From Teichococcus coralli (lineage in GTDB: Bacteria; Pseudomonadota; Alphaproteobacteria; Acetobacterales; Acetobacteraceae), in NCBI RefSeq assembly GCF_009829925.1, contig NZ_SNVJ01000003.1:186001-250000 (forward strand): a DNA stretch of 64,000 nucleotides. The letters are read 5' to 3'. The notes beneath the pieces are model-generated. The model saw only the letters and a list, made by a program, of their open reading frames with translations, was not told where the DNA came from and made no database searches. Both the position numbers and the translations under genes were made by a program. Below, one piece after another: positions 57,631 through 64,000 of the stretch. Position 1 is the stretch's first letter, and the number at the start of each line of letters is the position of its first letter.

Positions 57631-59024
57631 TGCAGACCGCCACCGCCCCCTCCGCCGAGACGAGCTTCCTGCCCTTCGCCGGGCAGCGCATCGCCGTGGT
57701 CGGGTTGGGGCGGGCGGGGCTGCCGGCGGCGCGGCGGCTGCGCGACTGGGGCGCGGAAATCCTTTGCTGGGACGACCAGGCGGCCAGCCGCGCCGCGGCC
57801 GGGGCGGCCGGGTTGCCGGTGGGCGATCCCACCGCCCTGCCCGGCTTCCGCTTCGACGCGCTGCTGCTCTCGCCGGGCATTCCGCACATCCTGCCGCGGG
57901 CGCATCCGGCGGCGCTGCGCGCGCGCGAGGCCGGCGTGCCCGTGCTGTGCGACGCCGAACTGCTGTTCCGCGCCGTGCGCGCGGCGGGCAGCCGGGCGCG
58001 CTTCGTCGGCATCACCGGCACCAACGGCAAGTCCACCACCACGGCGCTGGTGCACCACCTGCTGCGGGGCGCCGGGCGTGTCGCGGAGGTGGGCGGCAAT
58101 CTCGGCCCGGCCGCGCTCGGCCTGCCGCTGCTCGCCGACGACGGCACCTACGTGCTGGAGATGTCGAGCTACATGCTGGAGCGCACCGACCGGCTGCATT
58201 TCGACGTGGCGGCGGTGCTGAACCTTTCGCCCGACCATCTCGACCGGCATGGCGGCATGGCCGGCTATGCGGCCGCCAAGGCGCGCATCTTCGCGCACCA
58301 GGCGGCGACGGATACCGCGGTGATCGGCATGGACGACGCCACCGGAGCGCAGTTCGCCGCCGGGTTGGCCGCGCGCGTGGTGCCGGTTTCGGGCGCCACG
58401 CCGCAGCCAGGCGGCATCTGGGCGGAAGGGCGGCGGCTGCGCGACGCGCAGGGCGTCATCGCCGACCTGAACGAGGCTTCCGCCCTGCCCGGCAGCCACA
58501 ATGCCCAGAACGCCGCCGCCGCGACGGCCATCGGGTTCGCACTCGGCCTGCCGCGCGACGCGGTCGCCGCCGGGCTGCGCAGCTTTCCCGGCCTGCCGCA
58601 CCGGCAGGAGCGCGTCGGCACGCGCGCCGGCGTCACCTTCGTCAACGACAGCAAGGCGACCAACGCGGACAGCACCGCGCGCGCGCTGGCGAGCTACAAC
58701 CGGGTGGTGTGGATCGGCGGCGGCGTGCCGAAGGCCGGCGGAATCGACGGCCTCGCGCCGTTTTTCGGCCGCATCGCGCATGCCGTGCTGATCGGACAAT
58801 GCGCCGGTGATTTTGCGTCAACATTGTCCGCGCATGACGTTGCGAACGAAGTTGCGGTGACGCTGGGCGCCGCAGTCCCCGCCGCCCAGGCCGCCGCACG
58901 GCGTCTCGGCGTGCCGGTGGTGCTGCTCTCGCCCGCCTGCGCCAGCTTCGACCAGTTCACCGGCTTCGATGCGCGCGGCGATGCCTTCCGCGCCCTCGTG
59001 GCCGAGCTTCCGGAGACCGAGTGA
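57630..59024 (+). CDS. murD: UDP-MurNAc-L-Ala-D-Glu ligase MurD
   Basis: A 464-residue Mur ligase that adds D-glutamate. The N-terminal Rossmann part reads QRIAVVGLGRAGLPAARRLRDWG. The ATP loop is FVGITGTNGKSTTTALVHHLL (about 127-147). NLSPDHLDRHGGMAGYAAAKARIF and VNDSKATNADSTARALASY are the conserved central and C-terminal motifs. The ATG overlaps the mraY stop (TGATG). Its TGA overlaps the ftsW start. Confidence 0.96.
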   Translation: MQTATAPSAETSFLPFAGQRIAVVGLGRAGLPAARRLRDWGAEILCWDDQAASRAAAGAAGLPVGDPTALPGFRFDALLLSPGIPHILPRAHPAALRAREAGVPVLCDAELLFRAVRAAGSRARFVGITGTNGKSTTTALVHHLLRGAGRVAEVGGNLGPAALGLPLLADDGTYVLEMSSYMLERTDRLHFDVAAVLNLSPDHLDRHGGMAGYAAAKARIFAHQAATDTAVIGMDDATGAQFAAGLAARVVPVSGATPQPGGIWAEGRRLRDAQGVIADLNEASALPGSHNAQNAAAATAIGFALGLPRDAVAAGLRSFPGLPHRQERVGTRAGVTFVNDSKATNADSTARALASYNRVVWIGGGVPKAGGIDGLAPFFGRIAHAVLIGQCAGDFASTLSAHDVANEVAVTLGAAVPAAQAAARRLGVPVVLLSPACASFDQFTGFDARGDAFRALVAELPETE

Positions 59025-60145
59025 TGGCTCTCTCGCGCGCCGATACGTCCGTCCTGGGCCGCTGGTGGTGGACCGTGGACCGCTGGACGCTGGCGGCCCT
59101 GCTGGCGCTGATCGGCTTCGGCTATGTCATGCTGCTGGCGGCCAGCCCGGGCGTGGCGGAGCGCATCGGCGCCAGCTCGCGCGACCTTTTCATCCTGAAG
59201 CAGGTGTTCTTCCTGGCCATCGCCACCGGCGTGATGGTGGCCATCTCGGTGCTGCCGGTGAAGCAGGTTCGCCGGCTGGCGCTGCTCGGCTTCTTCGTTT
59301 CGCTGCTGATGACCGCCGCGACGCTCTCGATGGGCGTGGAGATCAAGGGCGCGCGGCGCTGGCTGCATCTGGCCGGCGTGACCATCCAGCCCTCCGAGTT
59401 CATGAAGCCCTGTTTCGCCGTGGTGGCGGCCTGGCTGCTGGCCGAGGCGCGCTCGCTGGGCTGGCGCGCCACCGGCGCGGCGATCTTCCTCTTTGCCCTG
59501 GTGGCGGGCGCGCTGGTCAAGCAGCCGGACATGGGCATGCTGATCGTCATGGCCTCGGTGTTCTGCGCGCAGCTCTTCGTGGTCGGCATCAACCTGATGC
59601 TGGTGGCCGGCTGCGGCGTGGCGGGCGTGCTGGGCGGCATCGGCGCTTATTTCACGCTGCCGCACTTCCAGTCGCGCATCGACCGCTTCCTCGACCCCTC
59701 GGCCGGCGACAACTACCAGGTGACCATCGCCATGGAGGCCTTCGGCCATGGCGGGATGCTCGGCGTCGGGCCTGGCGAGGGGCGGCTGAAGGCGCTGCTC
59801 CCCGATGCGCATGCCGACTTCGTCTATGCCGTGGCGGGCGAGGAGTTCGGGCTGGCGCTCTGCCTGCTGATCCTGACGGTGTTCGGCTTCATCGTGCTGC
59901 GCGGCCTGCTGCGGCTGCTCGGGGAGAAGGACATGTTCATCATCCTGGCCTCCACCGGGCTGCTGACGCAATTCGGGCTGCAGGCCTTCATCAACATGGC
60001 CTCCGCCCTGCACCTGATCCCGACCAAGGGCATGACGCTGCCCTTCATCTCCTATGGCGGTTCCTCCGTGGTCGCGGTGGCGCTCGGCATGGGCATGCTG
60101 CTGGCGCTCACCCGGCGCCGGCTGGCCCGGACGGGCGAGGCATGA
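59024..60145 (+). CDS. ftsW: Septal peptidoglycan glycosyltransferase FtsW
   Basis: A 373-residue SEDS-family membrane protein (about ten helices) that polymerises lipid II at the septum with FtsI. Key loops are GVEIKGARRWLHLAGVTIQPSEFMKP (about 106-131), DPSAGDNYQVTIAMEAFGHGGMLGVGPGEG (about 223-252), LPDAHADFVYAVAGEEFGL and PTKGMTLPFISYGGSSVVAVALGMGM. ATG 59024 overlaps the murD stop (TGATG); a GTG three bases earlier is in frame. The stop overlaps murG. Confidence 0.96.
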   Translation: MALSRADTSVLGRWWWTVDRWTLAALLALIGFGYVMLLAASPGVAERIGASSRDLFILKQVFFLAIATGVMVAISVLPVKQVRRLALLGFFVSLLMTAATLSMGVEIKGARRWLHLAGVTIQPSEFMKPCFAVVAAWLLAEARSLGWRATGAAIFLFALVAGALVKQPDMGMLIVMASVFCAQLFVVGINLMLVAGCGVAGVLGGIGAYFTLPHFQSRIDRFLDPSAGDNYQVTIAMEAFGHGGMLGVGPGEGRLKALLPDAHADFVYAVAGEEFGLALCLLILTVFGFIVLRGLLRLLGEKDMFIILASTGLLTQFGLQAFINMASALHLIPTKGMTLPFISYGGSSVVAVALGMGMLLALTRRRLARTGEA

Positions 60146-61254
60146 CGGCGCCGATCATCATCGCCGCCGGCGGCACCGGCGGGCATTTCTTCCCGGCCGA
60201 GGCCCTGGCCGCGGAACTGGCGCGGCGCGGCGAACGCGTCGCGCTGATGACCGATGCGCGCAGCGCCGATTACAGCAGCCCCGCCTTCGCCCATGCCGAG
60301 CGCTTCGTGCTGAAGGGCGCGGGGCTCGCCGGGCGCGGGCTGAGGCGCGCCGCCGCCGGCGCCATGGCGCTGGCCGCCGGCACGCTGCAGGCGCGCAAGC
60401 TGCTGCAGCGGCTGCGCCCCAAGGCGGTGGTGGGCTTCGGCGGCTATCCCTCGGTGCCGCCGCTGCTGGCGGCGCGCAGCATGGCGCAGCGCCCGGCGCT
60501 GGTGCTGCACGAGCAGAACGCGGTGCTCGGCCGCGCCAACCGGCTGCTGGCGCGCGGCGCCGACGTGCTGGCGCTCTCCTTCGCAGCGACCACGCGCGTG
60601 CCCGCGGGCACGGACAGCGCCGTGGTGGGCAATCCCGTGCGGCCGGCGCTGGCGGCGCTGACGGGGCACGGCTTCGTTCCGCCGCAGGGCCCGATGCGGC
60701 TGCTGGTGCTGGGCGGAAGCCTCGGTGCGCGAATCTTCTCCGAGGTCGTGCCGGCCGCGGTGGCGCTGCTGCCGACGCCGCTGCGCAGCCGCCTCTCGGT
60801 GGTGCAGCAATGCCGCGCCGAGGACCTGCCCCGCGTGCGCGCCGCCTATGAGGAGCTGGGCGTTCCTGCCGAGCTGGCGCCCTTCTTCGGCGACGTGGCC
60901 GGGCTCTACGACACCGCGCATCTCGTGGTCTCGCGCGCCGGCGCCTCGACCATCGCCGAGCTGGCCTGCGCCGGGCGAGGCGCCGTGCTGGTGCCCCTGC
61001 CGCATGCGATCGATGACCACCAGAGCGCCAATGCCCGCGCGCTCGCCGAAGCTGGCGGCGCGGTGGTGATGCCGCAGCTGCGCTTCACGCCGCAGTCCCT
61101 CGCCACCGAGTTGCGGCGGATGCTCGAAGCTCCGGAGGTGCTGGCCAGCGCCGCCGCGGCCGCCGCCGCGCTGGCGGCGCCGGACGCCGCCGCCCGCCTC
61201 GCCGACCTCGTCCTTTCCCGCGCCGAAGCGCGCCGACTTCAGGAAGCCTCGTAA
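60142..61254 (+). CDS. murG: UDP-GlcNAc transferase MurG (lipid II synthesis)
   Basis: A 370-residue GT-B glycosyltransferase at the inner face of the membrane, which turns lipid I into lipid II. The N-terminal glycine loop is [19 protein letters not shown] (about 5-23). [18 protein letters not shown] and [17 protein letters not shown] follow. The second glycine loop is [19 protein letters not shown], and the UDP-GlcNAc region [36 protein letters not shown] is intact. The start overlaps ftsW (ATGA), and the TAA overlaps murC (TAATG). Confidence 0.97.
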   Translation: MTAPIIIAAGGTGGHFFPAEALAAELARRGERVALMTDARSADYSSPAFAHAERFVLKGAGLAGRGLRRAAAGAMALAAGTLQARKLLQRLRPKAVVGFGGYPSVPPLLAARSMAQRPALVLHEQNAVLGRANRLLARGADVLALSFAATTRVPAGTDSAVVGNPVRPALAALTGHGFVPPQGPMRLLVLGGSLGARIFSEVVPAAVALLPTPLRSRLSVVQQCRAEDLPRVRAAYEELGVPAELAPFFGDVAGLYDTAHLVVSRAGASTIAELACAGRGAVLVPLPHAIDDHQSANARALAEAGGAVVMPQLRFTPQSLATELRRMLEAPEVLASAAAAAAALAAPDAAARLADLVLSRAEARRLQEAS

Positions 61255-62690
61255 TGCGCGCCCTGCCGCTGAGCATCGGACCTATCCACTTCGTCGGCAT
61301 TGGCGGCATCGGCATGTCCGGCATCGCCGAGGTGCTGCACAACCTGGGCTACCAGGTGCAGGGCAGCGACATCGCCGAAGGCTACAATGTCGAGCGCCTG
61401 CGCGCCGCCGGCATCGCCGTCACGGTCGGGCACGACGCGGCCAACCTGGGCAGCGCGCAGGTGGTCGTGACCTCGACGGCGGTGCGGCGCGACAACCCCG
61501 AGGTGGTCGCGGCCCGCGCGCGGCTGATCCCGGTGGTGCGGCGCGCCGAGATGCTGGCCGAGCTGATGCGGCTGAAATGGGGCATCGCCATCGGCGGCAC
61601 GCATGGCAAGACCACCACCACCTCGCTGGTCGCAACGGTGCTGGAGGCGGCCAAGCTCGACCCCACCGTGATCAACGGCGGCATCATCAACGCCTATGGC
61701 ACCAACACCCGCCTTGGCGCGGGCGACTGGATGGTGGTGGAGGCGGACGAGAGCGATGGCTCCTTCCTGCGCCTGCCCGCCGTCGCCGCCATCGTCACCA
61801 ACATGGACCCGGAGCACCTGGACCACTGGGGCACCGAGGAGGCGATGAAGCAGGGCTATGCCCAGTTCGTCGGCAACATCCCCTTCTACGGCTTCGCGGT
61901 GCTCTGCGCCGACCATCCCAACGTGCAGGCGATGATCCCGAACATCGACCGGCGCCTGATCACCTACGGCTTCTCGCCGCAGGCCGACGTGCGCGCCGAG
62001 CGGCTGATCACCGACCGCATGGGCGCCACCTTCGAGGTGACGGTGCAGGACCGCCTGACCGGCCGCAGCCGCAGCCTGAAGCCGATGCGCCTGCCGATGC
62101 TCGGCCAGCACAACGTGCAGAACGCGCTGGCCGCGATCGCCGTCGGCATCGAGATGGACATCGACGAGGGGACGATCCGCTCGGCGCTGGCCGGATTCAA
62201 GGGCGTGAAGCGGCGCTTCACCCGGGTGGGCGAGGCCAACGGCATCCAGGTGATCGACGACTATGGCCATCATCCCGTGGAGATTGCCGCCGTGCTGAAG
62301 GCCGCGCGGCAGGCCGGCGCGCGCGACGTCATCGCCGTGGTGCAGCCGCACCGCTACAGCCGCCTGCAGGCGCTGTTCAACGAGTTCTGCCAGTGCATGA
62401 ACGACGCCGGCACGGTGATCGTGGCCGACGTCTACGCGGCGGGCGAGCAGAAGATCGACGGCTTCGACCGGGACGCGCTGGTGGACGGGCTGCGCTCGCA
62501 CGGCCACCGCAGCGTGGTGCCGCTGCCCGGCCCGGACAGCCTGCCGGAGATGATCAACGCCATCGCCAAGCCGGGCGACTACGTGGTCTGCCTCGGCGCC
62601 GGCAACATCACGACCTGGGCGCATGCGCTGCCGGAGAAGCTGGCGGTGCTGCAGCCGCGCGGGCCGCGCCTGGCCGGGGGGGCACGGTGA
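61254..62690 (+). CDS. murC: UDP-MurNAc-L-alanine ligase MurC
   Basis: A 478-residue Mur ligase that adds the first L-alanine. The N-terminal domain reads [31 protein letters not shown]. The ATP loop is [20 protein letters not shown] (about 113-132). [64 protein letters not shown] and [13 protein letters not shown] are all conserved MurC motifs. The stop overlaps the GTG start of murB. Confidence 0.97.
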   Translation: MRALPLSIGPIHFVGIGGIGMSGIAEVLHNLGYQVQGSDIAEGYNVERLRAAGIAVTVGHDAANLGSAQVVVTSTAVRRDNPEVVAARARLIPVVRRAEMLAELMRLKWGIAIGGTHGKTTTTSLVATVLEAAKLDPTVINGGIINAYGTNTRLGAGDWMVVEADESDGSFLRLPAVAAIVTNMDPEHLDHWGTEEAMKQGYAQFVGNIPFYGFAVLCADHPNVQAMIPNIDRRLITYGFSPQADVRAERLITDRMGATFEVTVQDRLTGRSRSLKPMRLPMLGQHNVQNALAAIAVGIEMDIDEGTIRSALAGFKGVKRRFTRVGEANGIQVIDDYGHHPVEIAAVLKAARQAGARDVIAVVQPHRYSRLQALFNEFCQCMNDAGTVIVADVYAAGEQKIDGFDRDALVDGLRSHGHRSVVPLPGPDSLPEMINAIAKPGDYVVCLGAGNITTWAHALPEKLAVLQPRGPRLAGGAR

Positions 62691-63601
62691 GCCGCGCCAT
62701 GCCGCAGAGCGCCGCCCACACCCTGCCGCCGCTGCGCGGGCGCGTCCAGGCGGAGGCGCCGCTGGCGCCCTTCACCTGGTTCCGCACCGGCGGCCCGGCC
62801 GAGTGGCTGGTGCGTCCGGCCGATGCCGGGGACCTGCTGCTGCTGCTGCGCGACAAGCCGCGCGACGTGCCGCTCGCCGTCGTCGGCGCCGCCTCCAACC
62901 TGCTGGTGCGGGATGGCGGCGTGCGCGGACTGGTGGTCAAGCTGGCCCGCGGCTTCTCCGGGGTGGCGGTGGAGGCCGATGGGCTGGTCGCCGGCGCGGC
63001 CGCGCTGGATGCGACCGTCGCCGAGCATGCCGCGGCGGCGGGGCTGGCGGGGCTGGAGTTCCTGTCCGGCATTCCCGGCGGCATTGGCGGTGCGGTGGCG
63101 ATGAATGCCGGTGCCTACGGAGCCGAGGTGAAGGACGTGCTTGACTGGGCGGAGATCGCCACGCCCGGCGGGCTGCTGCGGCTGGACGCGGCGGAGCTCG
63201 GCTTCGCCTATCGCCGCGCCGCGCTGCCGGCGGGCGGCATCGTCACGCGCGCGCGCTTCCGCGCCGCGCCGGGCGACGCGGCGGCCATCGCGGAGCGGAT
63301 GCGCGAGATCCGCGCCGCGCGCGAGGCGACGCAGCCCGTGCGCGCCCGCACCGGCGGCTCAACCTTCAAGAACCCGCCGGGCGCGAAGGCCTGGGCGCTG
63401 ATCGACGCCGCCGGCTGCCGCGGCCTGCGCGTCGGCGATGCGCAGGTGTCGGAGAAGCACTGCAACTTCCTGCTCAACCTCGGCGGCGCCACCGCCGGGG
63501 AGCTGGAGGAACTGGGCGAGACGGTGCGCGCCCGCGTCGCGGCGCGGTCGGGCATCACGCTGGAATGGGAAATCCGGCGCATCGGGGAGAAGCGCGCATG
63601 A
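62687..63601 (+). CDS. murB: UDP-N-acetylenolpyruvoylglucosamine reductase MurB
   Basis: A 304-residue FAD enzyme that reduces UDP-GlcNAc-enolpyruvate to UDP-MurNAc. The N-terminal [20 protein letters not shown] and [22 protein letters not shown] belong to the FAD domain. [23 protein letters not shown] is the signature. The proton-donating serine lies in [11 protein letters not shown], and the C-terminal [17 protein letters not shown] is typical. It is a type I/IIb-sized MurB. GTG 62687 overlaps the murC TGA; an ATG four codons later is an alternative. The stop overlaps ddl. Confidence 0.96.
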   Translation: MSRAMPQSAAHTLPPLRGRVQAEAPLAPFTWFRTGGPAEWLVRPADAGDLLLLLRDKPRDVPLAVVGAASNLLVRDGGVRGLVVKLARGFSGVAVEADGLVAGAAALDATVAEHAAAAGLAGLEFLSGIPGGIGGAVAMNAGAYGAEVKDVLDWAEIATPGGLLRLDAAELGFAYRRAALPAGGIVTRARFRAAPGDAAAIAERMREIRAAREATQPVRARTGGSTFKNPPGAKAWALIDAAGCRGLRVGDAQVSEKHCNFLLNLGGATAGELEELGETVRARVAARSGITLEWEIRRIGEKRA

Positions 63602-64000
63602 CGCATGTGGCAGTCCTGTTCGGTGGCTTCTCGGCGGAGCGCGAGGTTTCGCTCTCGACCGGGCGGCAGGTGACCTCGGCGCTGCGCGAAGCGGGCTTCG
63701 CCGTCACGCCGATCGAGGTGACGCAGGACCTGCCCGCGATGATCGCGGCGCTGCAGGCGGCCAGGCCCGACGCGGTGTTCAACGCGCTGCATGGCCGCTT
63801 TGGCGAGGACGGCTGCGTGCAGGGCGTGCTGGACTGGCTCGGCCTTCCCTACACGCATTCCGGCGTGCGCGCCTCGGCCGTCGCCATGGACAAGGCGGCG
63901 GCCAAGGCGGTCTTCGCCGCGCATGGCCTGCCGCTCGCCGAGCACCGCGTGGTGACGCCGGAGGAGCTGGAGGCGGCCGATCCCCTGCCACGCCCTTATG
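63598..64000 (+). CDS. ddl: D-alanine-D-alanine ligase, N-terminal part (cut by window end)
   Basis: The ATG at 63598 overlaps the murB stop (ATGA) and the frame stays open to the window end, giving 134 residues. The start [21 protein letters not shown] is the Ddl N-terminal signature. PDAVFNALHGRFGEDGCVQGVLDWLGLPYTHSGVRASAVAMDKAAAK follows, the first ATP-grasp substrate region. Ddl makes the D-Ala-D-Ala dipeptide used by MurF. The catalytic ATP-grasp core lies beyond the window. Position after murB is standard for alphaproteobacterial dcw clusters. Confidence 0.95.
   Translation, partial: MTHVAVLFGGFSAEREVSLSTGRQVTSALREAGFAVTPIEVTQDLPAMIAALQAARPDAVFNALHGRFGEDGCVQGVLDWLGLPYTHSGVRASAVAMDKAAAKAVFAAHGLPLAEHRVVTPEELEAADPLPRPY

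Overview
The window is high-GC chromosomal DNA from an alphaproteobacterium, most likely a Roseomonas-like member of the Acetobacteraceae. That call is inference from content: a circularly permuted two-piece tmRNA gene, the order djlA-like gene / amidase / rnpB / mraZ-dcw cluster, orphan Bug-type (TctC) binding proteins, and an L-sorbosone-dehydrogenase-like lipoprotein. No insertion sequence, prophage, CRISPR array, rRNA or tRNA was seen. Gene density is very high, with many ATGA, TGATG or TAATG overlaps.

Layout. (1) 1-8.2 kb: the end of an MFS exporter gene, then a GntR/FCD regulator divergent from a catabolic operon (FAH-family hydrolase, two Bug binding proteins, a [2Fe-2S] subunit and a molybdopterin subunit of a hydroxylase, and a 4,5-dihydroxyphthalate-decarboxylase-like protein). 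ATTGG-type operator elements lie between the two promoters. (2) 8.2-12.8 kb: a DUF4112 protein, a hybrid sensor kinase, and a ferritin-like protein with a manganese catalase. (3) 13-24.2 kb, minus strand: leuA preceded by an unannotated leucine-rich leader peptide with alternative hairpins, then a chemoreceptor, a PuuE-type deacetylase, a zinc peptidase, ilvC-ilvH-ilvB and miaA. Branched-chain amino-acid synthesis therefore dominates this segment. (4) 24.2-31.5 kb: serB, then degP-yjeT-hflC-hflK (membrane protein quality control), mrp and two small membrane proteins. (5) 31.5-38.8 kb: thyX, permuted ssrA directly followed by sspB (trans-translation tagging and the ClpXP adaptor), class I fumarase, a DUF1272-RidA-VOC operon, a Pro/Tyr repeat protein, fumC and a ribbon-helix-helix protein. 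(6) 39-46.9 kb, minus strand: a sorbosone-dehydrogenase-like protein, an AsmA-family protein and a fused hydantoinase/oxoprolinase. (7) 47.1-64 kb, plus strand: TerB/DnaJ protein, amidase, RNase P RNA, then the division and cell-wall cluster mraZ-rsmH-ftsL-ftsI-murE-murF-mraY-murD-ftsW-murG-murC-murB-ddl, which runs off the window end.

The most notable signals are non-coding. A leucine attenuator (leuL) upstream of leuA appears to use a leaderless AUG. A stereotyped set of terminators with nearly the same hairpin and tail closes several unrelated genes (leuA, serB, degP, the 30.9-kb membrane protein, ssrA). TGGG-type repeats at a 10-bp period lie before mraZ. A multi-stem repeat separates ilvH from ilvC. 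All start sites, and all names resting on family recognition, come from reading the sequence; no database search was run.
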